Source: Bordetella parapertussis | GTDB taxonomy: Bacteria > Pseudomonadota > Gammaproteobacteria > Burkholderiales > Burkholderiaceae_C | NCBI GenBank assembly: GCA_945870575.1 | Contig: CAMBSK010000005.1 | Span: 1-64,000, forward strand | Length of the DNA: 64,000 nucleotides | Direction: 5' to 3' | In this document: positions 44,994 through 55,516 of the stretch, one piece after another | Numbering within the stretch: position 1 is the first letter of the stretch | Layout: each line of letters opens with the position of its first letter | The notes under the pieces: model-generated | Databases searched by the model: none | Seen by the model: only the letters and a program-made list of their open reading frames with translations | Told to the model about the DNA's origin: nothing | Program-made: the position numbers and the translations under genes

Positions 44994-45207
44994 ATGTGGA
45001 AAATTGCTTTGGGATTTGTAGTGTTCGCGGCTTTGTCATTGTTTGTCATTGTTTGTCATTTTTAAAGCAGGTGACAAAGTGGACATGAGCGGAGAAAAGC
45101 ATGGCGCTGATGCGGTGCATGTGCCGGAAGAAACCAAACCAGCGGCTGCGCCCGCGCCTGCCGCTGAGGCGCCAGCTGCTCCTGCGCCCTCAGCAGCAGA
45201 AAAATAA
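44994..45207 (+). pseudogene. Small membrane-anchored protein gene, frameshifted by a 10-bp repeat expansion
   Basis: AGGAG at 44980-44984 precedes ATG 44994. As written, the frame codes for only 23 residues (MWKIALGFVVFAALSLFVIV, then CHF) and stops at 45063-45065. Removing one copy of the 10-bp repeat restores a 67-residue frame to the TAA at 45205-45207: a single membrane helix, then FKAGDKVDMSGEKHGADAVHVP and an Ala/Pro-rich tail ending SAAEK. The downstream part is therefore intact coding sequence in another frame. The gene is either broken, phase-variable or affected by a sequencing or assembly error. Function unknown. Confidence 0.8.
45032..45060 (+). repeat. 10-bp tandem repeat, 2.9 copies
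   Basis: TTTGTCATTG at 45032-45041 and 45042-45051, then TTTGTCATT at 45052-45060. The unit length is not a multiple of three, so each gain or loss changes the reading frame of the small gene that contains it. Confidence 0.95.
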
Positions 45208-45250
45208 GCGCTGTCATTGCTTCGGCCTGAAGGCCTCGCCATGACGGTCG

Positions 45251-48070
45251 CTAGCCGGTATTCCTCAAACCTGCCGCAATTCCGTTGATCGACAAATGGA
45301 TGCCGCGTTGCGCCCGCTCATCGGTGATGCCTGCGCGGTGACGGCGTATGAGCTCGACTTGCAAATGGTGCAGCGGATCGATGTAGGGAAAACGGTGTTT
45401 GATGGATCTGGCCAATGTGACGTTATTGGCCAAGCGTTGCTTGGCACCGGTGATGAGTTGCAGTGCATTCGCGGTCAAATGCCATTCGGCTTCAATCGCT
45501 TTGAATATTTTTTTGCGCAAGCGCGCATCGCTGACCAATTCGGCATAACGCGAAGCCAGCGCCAAGTCTGACTTGGCCATCACCATGTCCATGTTGGAGA
45601 GCAGCGTGCGGAAAAACGGCCAGTCCTTGTGCATGCGGCGCAGCAATGCCAACGCTTGTGCGCGCGACAGCGTGGGGTGTTCTTCAACGAATGCGTTCAC
45701 TGCCGAGCCGAAACCCAACCAGCCGGGCAGCGTCAAGCGGCATTGGCCCCAACTGAATCCCCAAGGAATAGCGCGCAAGTCTTCAATGCGTTGAGACGGT
45801 TTACGCGAAGCCGGACGCGAGCCGATATTCAAGCCCGCAATTTCGCGCAGCGGCGTGGCTTCAAAAAAATAATCGCTGAAACCCGGTGTGTCGTAAACCA
45901 AAGCGCGGTAAGCCTGCATGCTGCTGTGCGAGAGCAACTCCGCCGCATCGGTGAAGGTGCGTGGCGCGCCCTTGCTGGCCGGCAGCAAAGTGGCTTCAAG
46001 CGTGGCCGCCACCAAGGTTTCCAAATTGCGTCTGCCCAGCATGGGGTTGGCGTATTTGGAGTTGATGACTTCGCCTTGCTCGGTCAATCGAATTTGCCCG
46101 CGCACCGTGCCGGGTGGCTGCGCCAATATGGCATCAAAACTCGGGCCGCCGCCGCGACCTACCGTGCCGCCGCGCCCGTGGAACAGTCGCAATTTGATGC
46201 CGTGCAATTCCTCTAGCGTGTTGAACACATCGACCAAAGCGATTTCCGCTTGGTACAACGACCAGTTGCTGGTGAAGATGCCGCCGTCTTTGTTGCTGTC
46301 CGAATAGCCCAGCATGATGTCTTGTTCGCCGCCGCTGCGCGCGACCAGCGCCGCAATGCCGGGCAGGGCGAAGTAGTCGCGCATGATCTGCGGTGCTTGT
46401 TGCAGGTCTTCAATCGTTTCAAACAAGGGCACCACGATCAGCGAGGCCACCGGCGAATCGTTCAGACTGCATGGCATCAACCCGGTTTCTTTTTGCAGCA
46501 ACAACACTTCCAGCAAATCGCTGACGGTTTCGGTGTGGCTGATGATGGCGTGTCTTATCGCGTCGCTGCCGTGGTCAGTGCGTATACTTTTGGCGGTTTC
46601 AAAAATACTCAACTCGGACACGCTGTGGTCGCTGTAGGTGTGTGCCGGAATACGCAGCGGACGAGGATCATTGAGCGCTTGCAACAACAAAGCCTGTCGT
46701 GCTGCTTCATCGCGTTTCAAGTAATGGCTGTCAATGCCTGCGGTCTTAAAGAGTTCAGCTACCACCAGTTCATGCTGGTCCGAGCTTTGGCGCAAATCCA
46801 CCGTTGCCAGATGGAAACCGAACACCTGCACCGCACGTATCAAAGGGCGCAGTCGCGGCAGTGCCAGCGCTTGCGCGTGTTGAGCGCTCAAGGCATCGTT
46901 CAATGTTTGCAAGTCTTTCAAAAACCCTTGTGCATCCGCGTACGCAAGCTGCGGCGCTAAAGCATGAAGCGAGGCTTGTTTGCCGGTGAGATGCAACAAG
47001 CTGGCGGCCAATTTGGCGTAGATGAAGGTCAGGCTGCGACGGTATGGCTCGTCTTGGCGGTGCGCATTTGTGTCGGGTGAGGAATCGGCCAAGGCTTGCA
47101 GAGCTGGCGGCACGCCGACCAGCATGGCCGAGGTGGACAACTCGCTGCCCAGCCAATGCACCTCGCTCAGGTAATGCCGCAACACCACTTCTGCTTGGCG
47201 TTTCATGGCCAGATCCAAAGTGCTTGCGTTCACATTCGGGTTGCCGTCACGGTCGCCGCCCATCCACTGACCCATGCGGAAAAAAGAGGCGATGGGCTGG
47301 CCGCCGAGTTCGTGTTCAAGATCGGCATAGAGCTTGGGTATTTCAGCCAAAAAAGTCGACTCGTAATAGCCCATGGCGTTTTCAATTTCATCGGCCACGG
47401 TGAGTTTGGTAAATCGCAAGAGGCGTGTCTGCCACAGTTGCAGCACGCGCGCCTGCACCAAGGCATCGACCTGCGCCAATTGGCGCGCCGTGGTGGCATC
47501 CGTGCCGCGCGACACAATCTCGTCACGGGTTTGCAAACAAGCGGCGATGCCACGCTCGGCATCCAAAATACTTTTGCGTTGTACCTCGGTCGGGTGCGCG
47601 GTCAGCACCGGGGAGATATGTGCCTGCGCCAACGCCTGGCGTATGGCTTTGGCGCTCACGCCCGCTGCCTTGAGTTTGCTTAATGATGAAGCCAGGCTGC
47701 CGGTGTGCACATCGCCTGCGCGGTCATGCGCTTGTTGGCGCCTGATGTGATGCTGGTCCTCGGCCAGGTTGGCCAAGTGACTGAAATAGGTGAACGCGCG
47801 AATCACGCTGACGGCTTCCTCGCTGCTCAAGGAAGCCAGAAGTTTTTTCAAGGCAGTTCCTGCCTGCTTATCCGCATCCCGGCGAAACGCCACCGATAGC
47901 CTACGGATTTGCTCTACCAGCGCGAAAGCGTTTTCGCCTTCTTGTTCGCGTATCACGTCACCCAAAATGCGGCCCAGCCAGCGTATGTCGTCGACCAGCG
48001 GCCGTTCATGGCTGAACAAGGACGGGGTTTGGCGCTTAGCGGCGGGCTTGCGATGCGTTGAAGTGTTCAT
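45251..48070 (-). CDS. ppc: Phosphoenolpyruvate carboxylase
   Basis: Adds bicarbonate to PEP to form oxaloacetate, refilling the TCA cycle. 939 residues from ATG 48070; a longer frame to 48172 would run into hemC. The catalytic histidine lies in [48 protein letters not shown] and the C-terminal [10 protein letters not shown] are all in place. Length is slightly above E. coli (883) through a polar N-terminal extension ([16 protein letters not shown]). It is divergent from hemC and convergent with the small broken gene. Confidence 0.96.
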   Translation of the reverse strand: MNTSTHRKPAAKRQTPSLFSHERPLVDDIRWLGRILGDVIREQEGENAFALVEQIRRLSVAFRRDADKQAGTALKKLLASLSSEEAVSVIRAFTYFSHLANLAEDQHHIRRQQAHDRAGDVHTGSLASSLSKLKAAGVSAKAIRQALAQAHISPVLTAHPTEVQRKSILDAERGIAACLQTRDEIVSRGTDATTARQLAQVDALVQARVLQLWQTRLLRFTKLTVADEIENAMGYYESTFLAEIPKLYADLEHELGGQPIASFFRMGQWMGGDRDGNPNVNASTLDLAMKRQAEVVLRHYLSEVHWLGSELSTSAMLVGVPPALQALADSSPDTNAHRQDEPYRRSLTFIYAKLAASLLHLTGKQASLHALAPQLAYADAQGFLKDLQTLNDALSAQHAQALALPRLRPLIRAVQVFGFHLATVDLRQSSDQHELVVAELFKTAGIDSHYLKRDEAARQALLLQALNDPRPLRIPAHTYSDHSVSELSIFETAKSIRTDHGSDAIRHAIISHTETVSDLLEVLLLQKETGLMPCSLNDSPVASLIVVPLFETIEDLQQAPQIMRDYFALPGIAALVARSGGEQDIMLGYSDSNKDGGIFTSNWSLYQAEIALVDVFNTLEELHGIKLRLFHGRGGTVGRGGGPSFDAILAQPPGTVRGQIRLTEQGEVINSKYANPMLGRRNLETLVAATLEATLLPASKGAPRTFTDAAELLSHSSMQAYRALVYDTPGFSDYFFEATPLREIAGLNIGSRPASRKPSQRIEDLRAIPWGFSWGQCRLTLPGWLGFGSAVNAFVEEHPTLSRAQALALLRRMHKDWPFFRTLLSNMDMVMAKSDLALASRYAELVSDARLRKKIFKAIEAEWHLTANALQLITGAKQRLANNVTLARSIKHRFPYIDPLHHLQVELIRRHRAGITDERAQRGIHLSINGIAAGLRNTG

Positions 48071-48162
48071 GGAAAAACTGGGTGACACAGAGAGAAAACC
48101 ACGACGAAAGGCCATGCTAGCATTCACCCGACCCTTTGATTGACGGCCCTTGGTCCCTAGTT

Positions 48163-49074
48163 TTGAGCACACACCATCTCACCATCGCAACACGCGAAAG
48201 CCGACTGGCTTTATGGCAGGCGCATCACATGCAAGACTTGTTGCGCGCGCGTGGCTGTGATGTCGATATTTTGGGCATGACCACGCAAGGCGACCAGATA
48301 CTCGATCGATCATTAAGCAAAGTCGGTGGCAAAGGTTTGTTCGTCAAAGAACTCGAGGTCGCCCTTGAAGAAGGCCGTGCCGACCTGGCCGTGCACTCGC
48401 TCAAGGATGTGCCCATGGACATGCCGCCCGGCTTTGAGTTGGCCTGTGTGATGGAACGCGAAGATCCGCGTGACGCCTGGGTGTCCTCCCGCTATGCCAA
48501 GTTGCAGGAGTTACCGCTGGGCTCGGTGGTCGGTACCTCCAGCCTGCGCCGTACCGTGTTGTTGCGCGCTTTGCGTCCCGATTTACAAATAGAACCTTTG
48601 CGCGGCAACCTTGATACCCGCTTGCGCAAATTGGATGAAGGCCAATACGACGGCATTGTGTTGGCCGCCGCTGGCTTGAAGCGCCTCGGATTGTCTGAGC
48701 GCATCCGACATATTTTTGATACCACCGAAATGCTGCCAGCCGCCGGGCAAGGTGCGTTGGGCATAGAAATCCGTGCCGCGCGCGACGATGTGCGATCTAT
48801 TCTTGCGCCCTTGGCTCACCACACCACTTGGTTGGCCGTGGCCGCCGAACGCGCGGTCAGCCGCGCCATGGGCGGCAGTTGCTCCATGCCTTTGGCGGCA
48901 CACGCGGTTTTGCACGGCGATGTGTTGGACTTGCATGCAGCCTGGGGCAACCCGGACAACACCGAAGCGCCGTTGGTACGCGCCCACAGCCAGGGTGAGG
49001 TAGCCACGCTGGAGGACGCGGAGGTGCTGGGTTTATCCGCAGCGCGTCAATTGCGAGCCCAGGGGGCGGGTTAA
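48163..49074 (+). CDS. hemC: Porphobilinogen deaminase (hydroxymethylbilane synthase)
   Basis: Joins four porphobilinogen units into hydroxymethylbilane in haem and corrin synthesis. From TTG 48163 it has 303 residues, as usual; ATG 48136 would add nine unusual residues. [37 protein letters not shown] and [18 protein letters not shown] bind substrate. The dipyrromethane cofactor cysteine is C240 in [12 protein letters not shown]. hemD starts on the base after its stop. Confidence 0.95.
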   Translation: MSTHHLTIATRESRLALWQAHHMQDLLRARGCDVDILGMTTQGDQILDRSLSKVGGKGLFVKELEVALEEGRADLAVHSLKDVPMDMPPGFELACVMEREDPRDAWVSSRYAKLQELPLGSVVGTSSLRRTVLLRALRPDLQIEPLRGNLDTRLRKLDEGQYDGIVLAAAGLKRLGLSERIRHIFDTTEMLPAAGQGALGIEIRAARDDVRSILAPLAHHTTWLAVAAERAVSRAMGGSCSMPLAAHAVLHGDVLDLHAAWGNPDNTEAPLVRAHSQGEVATLEDAEVLGLSAARQLRAQGAG

Positions 49075-49866
49075 TTGAGCACCGGACGCCGTGTCATTCT
49101 GACCCGTCCAGCCTCAGACAGTCAGACATGGATTCAAGGCCTGCAAGCCGCCGGTTATGAGGCCCTCAACTGGCCGTTGATAGACATCGCGCCCGCGACA
49201 AATCAAGCACTCATTCATCAAGCCCTTGCCGATTGGCAGCAATTCCAGTCGGTCATGTTTGTGAGCCGCAATGCGGTCACCCATACGTTCAACCCAGGCA
49301 CACCGGTTTCGGGCTGGGCCAACACCCGCTGCTGGGCCACCGGTCCGGGCACCCGTCATGCCTTGTTGGAAGCGGGCGTGCCAGCGCATTTGATAGACGC
49401 TCCAGCGGCAGACTCGGCTCAATTCGACACCGAGGCCTTATGGCAAGTGGTTCATGCAAAACTGCTGACTGACCAACCGGTGTTGATTTTGCGCGGCAGC
49501 GAAGCGGATCAGGCCGATTCTGCGGCTGGAGGCGTGGGTCGTGATTGGTTGATGCAACAACTGGCACTTGCAGGCGTGACGGTCAACACCTTGGCCGTTT
49601 ATCAGCGAGGCTGTCCACAATGGACACAAGAACGACTTGAGCAGGCGGGCTTGGCGGCAAGCGACGGCAGTGTCTGGGTGTTCAGCAGTTCGCAAGCGGT
49701 TATCAACTTGCAAACGTTGTTGCCAGGGCAGGATTGGTCAGCGACTACCGTCATTGCCACCCACGAACGCATAGGCCGGGCGGCAAGCCTTGCGGGCGCA
49801 GGCCGCGTGAGGCTTTGCAAGCCCTCCCTAGAGGCTTTGCTGGCTTCATTAGAATCATTAGCATGA
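49075..49866 (+). CDS. hemD: Uroporphyrinogen-III synthase
   Basis: 263 residues from a TTG directly after the hemC stop. Closes hydroxymethylbilane into uroporphyrinogen III. The family is weakly conserved; RVILTRPASDSQTWIQGLQAAGYEALNWPLIDI, RGSEADQADSAAGGVGRDWLMQQLALAGVTVNTLAVYQR and WVFSSSQAVINL fit the two-domain fold. Its TGA overlaps the hemX start (ATGA). It is the second gene of a hemC-D-X-Y operon. Confidence 0.92.
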   Translation: MSTGRRVILTRPASDSQTWIQGLQAAGYEALNWPLIDIAPATNQALIHQALADWQQFQSVMFVSRNAVTHTFNPGTPVSGWANTRCWATGPGTRHALLEAGVPAHLIDAPAADSAQFDTEALWQVVHAKLLTDQPVLILRGSEADQADSAAGGVGRDWLMQQLALAGVTVNTLAVYQRGCPQWTQERLEQAGLAASDGSVWVFSSSQAVINLQTLLPGQDWSATTVIATHERIGRAASLAGAGRVRLCKPSLEALLASLESLA

Positions 49867-50927
49867 GCAGTGCCCCGATTAACGACAAACCCGATACCAC
49901 TGCAAGCATTCCAACGCCTATGCGCTTAGTCTGGTGGCGTCAAAAATTGCCGGTGTTGAGCTTGTTGCTGGCCGTGTTGTGCGCGCTGGCGTTTTTGCAA
50001 CTGTGGTTCAAGCTGTCCACCATGCAAGAGCAACTGGCGCGGCAAAGCGCCGATGCCGGACAGTTGTCGGTACAGGCCAACAGCATGGCCAAGCATGCAG
50101 AACAATTGACACAAGAGACGGCAGCGCGTGTGGCCTTGTTGGATGCGCGTTTAAGTGAAGTCGCCTTACAGCGCAGCCAATTGGAAGAGTTGATGCAAAG
50201 CCTGTCGCGCTCGCGGGATGAAAATCTGGTGGTTGACATCGAATCCGCCCTCGGTCTGGCGCAGCAGCAGGCCGAGTTGACCGGCAGCGTTCAACCCATG
50301 CTGGCCGCTTTGCAAACTGCCCAAAAACGCCTGGGCAAAGTGCCGCAACCGCGCTTGGCCCCGGTGCTGCGCGCCTTACAGCATGACATTGAAAGGCTGC
50401 AGTCGACCAGCCTGACCGACATACCTGGATTGTTGATCCGACTGGATGAACTGGTGGCGCTGGTAGACACTTTGCCTGTTTTAAATGCCGTTGGGCCCAA
50501 CAGCCGCTCGGTGCATGCGCCAGACAAAGCGCCGCTGCGTACCTGGGCACAAATCTGGCAAGACAAAGATTGGGCCGCTGTCGGTCAGCGCATCTGGGCT
50601 GAAGTCTCCGGCCTGGTGCGCGTCAGCCGCATAGAGCAACCCGAGGCCGCGATGCTGTCGCCGGAGCAAAGTTTTTTTGTGCGTGAAAACATGAAGCTGC
50701 GTTTGCTGAATGCACGTCTGGCGCTGTTGTCGCGTCAGATCGGTTCTGCACGCAATGATCTGGCGGTCGCTGAACGAGACCTGGCTCAGTTTTTTGATAC
50801 TGCCTCGCGCCAGGGTTACGCCGCACAAAACTTGATGAAGCTGGTGCAATCACAAATCCGCCAGACCGACATTCCCCGTCTGGACGGCTCGCTGGCGGCG
50901 CTGGCCACCGCATCGGCAGGCCGCTGA
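49863..50927 (+). CDS. hemX: HemX-like uroporphyrinogen-III C-methyltransferase-family membrane protein
   Basis: 354 residues from ATG 49863. One N-terminal membrane helix (LPVLSLLLAVLCALAFLQLWF) is followed by a coiled coil (STMQEQLARQSADAGQLS to about residue 150) and an extracytoplasmic helical domain ending near SGLVRVSRIEQPEAAMLSPEQSFFVRENMKLRLLNARLALLSR. This is the HemX (PF04375) layout. Despite the inherited name it has no methyltransferase domain. It lies between hemD and hemY, coupled at both ends. Confidence 0.9.
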   Translation: MSSAPINDKPDTTASIPTPMRLVWWRQKLPVLSLLLAVLCALAFLQLWFKLSTMQEQLARQSADAGQLSVQANSMAKHAEQLTQETAARVALLDARLSEVALQRSQLEELMQSLSRSRDENLVVDIESALGLAQQQAELTGSVQPMLAALQTAQKRLGKVPQPRLAPVLRALQHDIERLQSTSLTDIPGLLIRLDELVALVDTLPVLNAVGPNSRSVHAPDKAPLRTWAQIWQDKDWAAVGQRIWAEVSGLVRVSRIEQPEAAMLSPEQSFFVRENMKLRLLNARLALLSRQIGSARNDLAVAERDLAQFFDTASRQGYAAQNLMKLVQSQIRQTDIPRLDGSLAALATASAGR

Positions 50928-50928
50928 C

Positions 50929-52215
50929 ATGCGCTGGTCTTTGTGGTTACTGTCGCTTTTCGGCATTGCAGTGGCCGTGGCTCTGGGACTGAGCATGCAA
51001 GCCGGTACGGTGACTTTGTTTGTCCCGCCCTACCGTTTGGACATGTCACTGAACCTGGTGTTGATCGGCTTGCTGTCTTGCTTTGTGTTGCTTTACGCGG
51101 CATTGCGCGGATTGTTCAGCATGTTCGAATTGCCTGTGCAGGCACGCCGCTGGCGTGCTCAACAGCGCGAGCGTTCAGCGCAACAGGCTTTGCTCAATGC
51201 CATGCTGCTGTGGATGACTGGGCGTTTTTTACGCTCACGCAAAGCTGCATTGCAAGGCTTGAACCAGGTTGACAGTTTGCTTGACAGCGGCGAATCGCCG
51301 CACCAGATGTCTTTGACTTTGATGCGCAGCCTGTTGCATTTGCTGGCGGCTGAAAACGCCCACGCCTTGCGCGATGAGGCCTCGAGAGAACTGCATTTTC
51401 AGCAAGTACTGGTTCATGATGAAGGCCGTCGTGTCAGTCAGCCCTTGGAGTTGCGCGACGCGGCCTATTTGAATGCGGCACGCTGGGCATTGAATGACCG
51501 CGACAGCCAGAAAGCGCAGCAATGGCTGGCACAGTTGCCGCAAGGTACGGTGCACCGCACCATGGCTTTGCGTTTGCGTCTCAAGGCGGATCGCATGAGT
51601 CTGCAGCATTTGCCCGCGTTGGACACGGCACGTTTGCTGGCCAAGCATGGTGCGTTTTCCGCCACTGCCGCCGCCAGTCTGGTGCGCGGTTTAGCCATGG
51701 CTTGTCTGGACGATTGCCACGACAGCAGCCAGTTGCAAACCAGTTGGAAACTGCTGCAAGCCGAAGAACGCGCCATGCCCGAGTTGGCCTTGCACGCGGC
51801 GCAATGTTTGTTAAAGCTACAGGGCGATCCTCAAATTGCCTTGCAATGGCTGCTGCCGGTCTGGCAGGCTTTGATCAACAACAGCGATACGCAGTTACCG
51901 GTTCAGCGCCAGCGCATGGTGCAGGTCTTGTCATCTGCTTTGCACGTGGTCGAACCCAACAGTGAATGGCTGGCGCGCATAGAGCAGGCGCGCCTGGCCA
52001 ACCCGCGCAGCCTGGAGTTGCAGTATTTGAGCGGCATGGTTTGTTTGCGCCACGGTTTGTGGGGCAAGGCGCAGCAAATGTTGGAGCAAGTTGCGCCGCG
52101 TTTGTCCGGCGGTGAGCTGCAACGCCAGGCCTGGCGCGCTCTGGCTGAACTGGCCGAAAACAAGGGCGATACCGCTCAGGCTTTGGCTTGCTGGAAGCTG
52201 TCAGCCAAGGTCTGA
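50929..52215 (+). CDS. hemY: HemY-like haem-operon membrane protein with TPR-type repeats
   Basis: 428 residues beginning 1 base after hemX. Two N-terminal membrane helices (LWLLSLFGIAVAVALGLSM; LNLVLIGLLSCFVLLYAAL) precede a long helical, TPR-like region (LELQYLSGMVCLRHGLWGKAQQMLEQVAPRL, WRALAELAENKGDTAQALACWKLSAKV). This fits the proteobacterial HemY family (PF07219), unrelated to the Bacillus protoporphyrinogen oxidase of the same name. Role in haem synthesis is by association. Confidence 0.9.
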   Translation: MRWSLWLLSLFGIAVAVALGLSMQAGTVTLFVPPYRLDMSLNLVLIGLLSCFVLLYAALRGLFSMFELPVQARRWRAQQRERSAQQALLNAMLLWMTGRFLRSRKAALQGLNQVDSLLDSGESPHQMSLTLMRSLLHLLAAENAHALRDEASRELHFQQVLVHDEGRRVSQPLELRDAAYLNAARWALNDRDSQKAQQWLAQLPQGTVHRTMALRLRLKADRMSLQHLPALDTARLLAKHGAFSATAAASLVRGLAMACLDDCHDSSQLQTSWKLLQAEERAMPELALHAAQCLLKLQGDPQIALQWLLPVWQALINNSDTQLPVQRQRMVQVLSSALHVVEPNSEWLARIEQARLANPRSLELQYLSGMVCLRHGLWGKAQQMLEQVAPRLSGGELQRQAWRALAELAENKGDTAQALACWKLSAKV

Positions 52216-52221
52216 ATACAT

Positions 52222-52252
52222 AAAAAAAGGGCAAGCGTTTAGCTTGCCCTTT
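52222..52252 (-). terminator. Terminator between convergent hemY and rne
   Basis: An 11-bp perfect stem AAAGGGCAAGC (52226-52236) / GCTTGCCCTTT (52242-52252) with a 5-base loop. An A-run at 52222-52228 gives the T-run for the minus strand, so it mainly ends rne; it starts 11 bases after the hemY stop and may also stop hemY transcripts. Confidence 0.85.
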
Positions 52253-52272
52253 GGCAGACAGGGTCTGGTTAA

Positions 52273-54999
52273 TTACTGATCTTCAAACGGCATGTGTAAC
52301 TGCCCCAGATCGCGTTTGGTTTCCACCAGTATCAACGGACCTTCGTCCAGCACCACAGGAGCAGCGCGCTCGCGCGGTGTATGCAACGGGCGCGGTTCGG
52401 CGGCAATCGCCGCTTGGATTTGCGCCACACGCTCCGGGTTGGAATTGACCCATTGCAAGCCTGAGGATTGCGCCACATCGTGCAGTTGCGCCAGCGGCAA
52501 ATCGTAGGACACGACTTTGGGCATGATGATCACCGAGGCCGGCGTTGCCGAAGCGGGTGCTGCGGCGGGTGTTGGCTGAGCCGAGGAGGACGTTGACTCA
52601 TGTGCTTGTTGTTCAAGCGGTTGAGACGTAGCAGATGCTTCACCCCCTTGGTTGGAACGTGCTTGACGTTCGCGCCCCGGGCGCTCGCGGCCGCGACGTT
52701 CGCGGCGCTCATGGGTTTGCTCCTGACCGGATGTGGTCACGCTATGTTCAGCGCCCGCAGTGTCTGCGGTTTGTGGCTCAACATGGGTTGGACTCTGCGT
52801 TGTCTGTGCGTCTTCGGTTGGCGTGGTGTTATCAGGCGAACTTGCGGGTGCGCGTTCACCGCGGCGACCGCGACCGCGTCTGCCTTCGCCGCGTTCACGT
52901 GTCTGACGGGCAGGACGCTCGCCTGCGTTGCTGTCAACGTTGTCAATTGACGGGTTTTGTGTTTCTGCCACGACTGTTTCATCCAGACGCGGTTCCTGGC
53001 GCGGCCTTTCCTGTCTGTCGCCACGACCGCCGCGACCACCACGGCCTTCAGGACGTTCGCCGCCACGGGCATCCGGTTTGTCACCGCGCTCTGCACGCTC
53101 AGGCCGTTCGGTGCGTTCACCGCGGCCTTCGCCACGTTCAGCACGACCTTCTCCGCGGCGTCCACCGCGACGTCCGTCGGATCCGCTGCGACCGCCGCTG
53201 CGTTCGCCGGGTTTGGCGCTGGTAGCGGTCTTGTCTGTCGCAGGTGCAGCAGGTTTGCTGTCGCCAACAAACAAGTCTTTGAGCCAGCCGAAAAAGCCTT
53301 TTTCAGCCGGCGCTGTTGCACCGGTTGCGGGTGACGCTGTAGCGGTGCTGCGGGTGTCCGCTGTGCGGGCAGGTCGGGCTTCAGCCGCCGGTGCCGGCAT
53401 ATCCGGCAACACACCTTTGATGACGGGTGTCTGACGGTTGGTCGGCTCTTGCGAGCGACGGGTAACCGCCGTCGGGTCTTCGATTTCTTCGGCCATTTTG
53501 TAGCTGGCCTGAACGCTGTCTAAACGCGGGTCGTCGTGCTTGAGACGCTCGAGTTTGTAGTTCGGTGTCTCCAAACCTTTGTTCGGGATCAGCAGCACAT
53601 GGGTGCGTTGCTTTAACTCGATCTTGGCGATTTCCGGACGCTTTTCATTCAATAGAAAAGAAGCAACTTCCACCGGCACTTGCGCGTGCACGGCGGCGGT
53701 GTTTTCTTTCATCGACTCTTCTTGGATGATTCGCAAAATTTGCAGCGCCGAGCTTTCGGTGTCGCGCACATGGCCGGAGCCACCGCAACGCGGGCAAGGA
53801 ATCGATGCGCCTTCTGAGAGCGCCGGGCGCAAACGCTGGCGGCTCATTTCCATCAAACCGAATTTGCTGATGGTGCCGAACTGCACACGCGCTCGGTCTT
53901 GGCGCAGCGCGTCGCGCAAGCGGTTTTCCACTTCACGGCGATTTTTCGATTCATCCATGTCGATGAAGTCGATGACGATCAGGCCGCCCAAATCACGCAA
54001 ACGCATTTGTCGCGCCACTTCGTCGGCAGCTTCCAAGTTGGTGCGGGTGGCGGTTTCTTCGATGTCGCCGCCTTTGATGGCGCGCGCCGAGTTCACGTCC
54101 ACCGACACCAGCGCTTCGGTGTGGTCAATCACGATGGCGCCGCCCGAGGGCAGCGTCACGGTGCGGGCATAGGCGGATTCGATCTGATGCTCAATTTGAA
54201 ACCGGCTAAACAGCGGCGTGTCATCGCGGTAGCGTTTCACACGCGCGGCATGTTCGGGCATGACGTGCGCCATGAACTGCTGCGCCTGGTCGTAAATGTC
54301 GTCGGTGTCGATCAGGATGTCGCCGATGTCATTGTTGAAATAGTCGCGGATGGCGCGAATAACCAAACTCGATTCTTGGTAAATAAGGAACGCGCCCTTG
54401 CCGCCCTTAGCTGCGCCGTCAATCGCGGTCCACAGTTTGAGCAGATAGTTCAAGTCCCATTGCAACTCGGGCGCGCTGCGGCCGATACCGGCGGTGCGCG
54501 CAATGATGGACATGCCATTGGGGTATTCCAACTGGTCCATGGCTTCTTTCAGCTCAGCCCGGTCATCGCCTTCAATGCGACGGCTGACGCCGCCGCCACG
54601 CGGGTTGTTGGGCATCAGCACTACATAGCGGCCAGCCAGCGAAACAAAGGTGGTCAGCGCAGCGCCCTTGTTGCCGCGCTCTTCTTTTTCCACTTGGATC
54701 AGCAGTTCCTGGCCTTCGCGGATCACATCTTGTATGCGCGCCTGTGAGGCAGACACGTTGTTGGAGAAATACTGTTTGGAGATTTCCTTGAACGGCAGAA
54801 AACCGTGGCGTTCTTCGCCGTAATCGACAAAACAGGCTTCCAGTGAGGGCTCGACCCGAGTGACGACGGCCTTGTAAATATTGCCTTTGCGCTGTTCGCG
54901 CCCTTCGATTTCGATTTCGTAGTCGAGCAGTTTTTGTCCGTCGACGATGGCCAGGCGGCGCTCTTCAGCTTGCGTGGCGTTGATCAGCATCCGTTTCAT
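52273..54999 (-). CDS. rne: Ribonuclease E
   Basis: 908 residues. The S1 domain starts [34 protein letters not shown]. The RNase E/G core has the metal Asp region [21 protein letters not shown], and the zinc link CPRCGGSGH is near residue 405. The second half is disordered and rich in Arg, Gly and Glu ([17 protein letters not shown] type repeats, about residues 610-700). It ends with a conserved block ([23 protein letters not shown] ... [11 protein letters not shown]) that may dock degradosome partners. It is the main mRNA decay and rRNA processing endonuclease. Confidence 0.96.
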   Translation of the reverse strand: MKRMLINATQAEERRLAIVDGQKLLDYEIEIEGREQRKGNIYKAVVTRVEPSLEACFVDYGEERHGFLPFKEISKQYFSNNVSASQARIQDVIREGQELLIQVEKEERGNKGAALTTFVSLAGRYVVLMPNNPRGGGVSRRIEGDDRAELKEAMDQLEYPNGMSIIARTAGIGRSAPELQWDLNYLLKLWTAIDGAAKGGKGAFLIYQESSLVIRAIRDYFNNDIGDILIDTDDIYDQAQQFMAHVMPEHAARVKRYRDDTPLFSRFQIEHQIESAYARTVTLPSGGAIVIDHTEALVSVDVNSARAIKGGDIEETATRTNLEAADEVARQMRLRDLGGLIVIDFIDMDESKNRREVENRLRDALRQDRARVQFGTISKFGLMEMSRQRLRPALSEGASIPCPRCGGSGHVRDTESSALQILRIIQEESMKENTAAVHAQVPVEVASFLLNEKRPEIAKIELKQRTHVLLIPNKGLETPNYKLERLKHDDPRLDSVQASYKMAEEIEDPTAVTRRSQEPTNRQTPVIKGVLPDMPAPAAEARPARTADTRSTATASPATGATAPAEKGFFGWLKDLFVGDSKPAAPATDKTATSAKPGERSGGRSGSDGRRGGRRGEGRAERGEGRGERTERPERAERGDKPDARGGERPEGRGGRGGRGDRQERPRQEPRLDETVVAETQNPSIDNVDSNAGERPARQTRERGEGRRGRGRRGERAPASSPDNTTPTEDAQTTQSPTHVEPQTADTAGAEHSVTTSGQEQTHERRERRGRERPGRERQARSNQGGEASATSQPLEQQAHESTSSSAQPTPAAAPASATPASVIIMPKVVSYDLPLAQLHDVAQSSGLQWVNSNPERVAQIQAAIAAEPRPLHTPRERAAPVVLDEGPLILVETKRDLGQLHMPFEDQ

Positions 55000-55516
55000 G
55001 ATGCGTTCCTTTTCATAGCGTTACAACACAGGGCCTCGGTGGACCCAACGATGCCGTCAGCTGATGCAGGAAAAAGAAAAGGGAATACCGCGCAGTCATG
55101 CGCCGGACTCACCGCTTTAGCGGCGACGTCGGGCAGGTGGCGGGTGGATGCGGGCGAGTTGAAGGCGAACTGGCATGGCACTTACAGCCATGGGGTTCAT
55201 TGAAAAACCACGAACAAAAGTGCGGGAAATGCGCAGCTTTTCAACCGGCAAAAGCCAGGAGAAGCACATTTTAATAAGCACCCAGATCAGGTTCATATGT
55301 ATCGACAATCTCACTTTGGTCCTTGCAGGTTCACAACAAACCTGCAATGGGGTATTCCGTTTCAGCTTTTTTCCTAGGCATAGGCTTGTGTGGCCGCAGG
55401 GCAGACCGCAGATTGGCGGCAGGGCTTGCGGCGGTCACATCGGGCATCGACCTCTCAGTGCAGGTGGGACGTGCTCTAATCTCTTATTCAAATCAAGCAC
55501 TTAGAACCGGACACTG
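55000..55516. promoter_or_regulatory. Long divergent leader region of rne and rluC
   Basis: 517 bases without a credible gene. A perfect 9-bp stem with 7-base loop lies at 55323-55331/55339-55347 (TTGCAGGTT / AACCTGCAA), and a smaller CCGC-TTTA-GCGG stem at 55112-55123. In E. coli the 361-base rne leader binds RNase E for feedback control; a similar role for this leader is inference. Short frames on both strands here lack ribosome-binding sites and family features. A promoter could not be placed with confidence. Confidence 0.4.

Noticed and set aside
42745..45207. Mobile element or integron carrying the TA modules
   Set aside because: No transposase, integrase, terminal inverted repeats, attC-like site or target duplication could be found at the borders.
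52530..53434. Several long frames on both strands across the RNase E arm
   Set aside because: Arg/Gly/Pro-rich shadows created by the GC-rich repeats of rne.
55117..55347. A 76-codon minus-strand frame in the rne leader
   Set aside because: No ribosome-binding site and no plausible protein features; its start lies in the hairpin. Better explained as untranslated leader.
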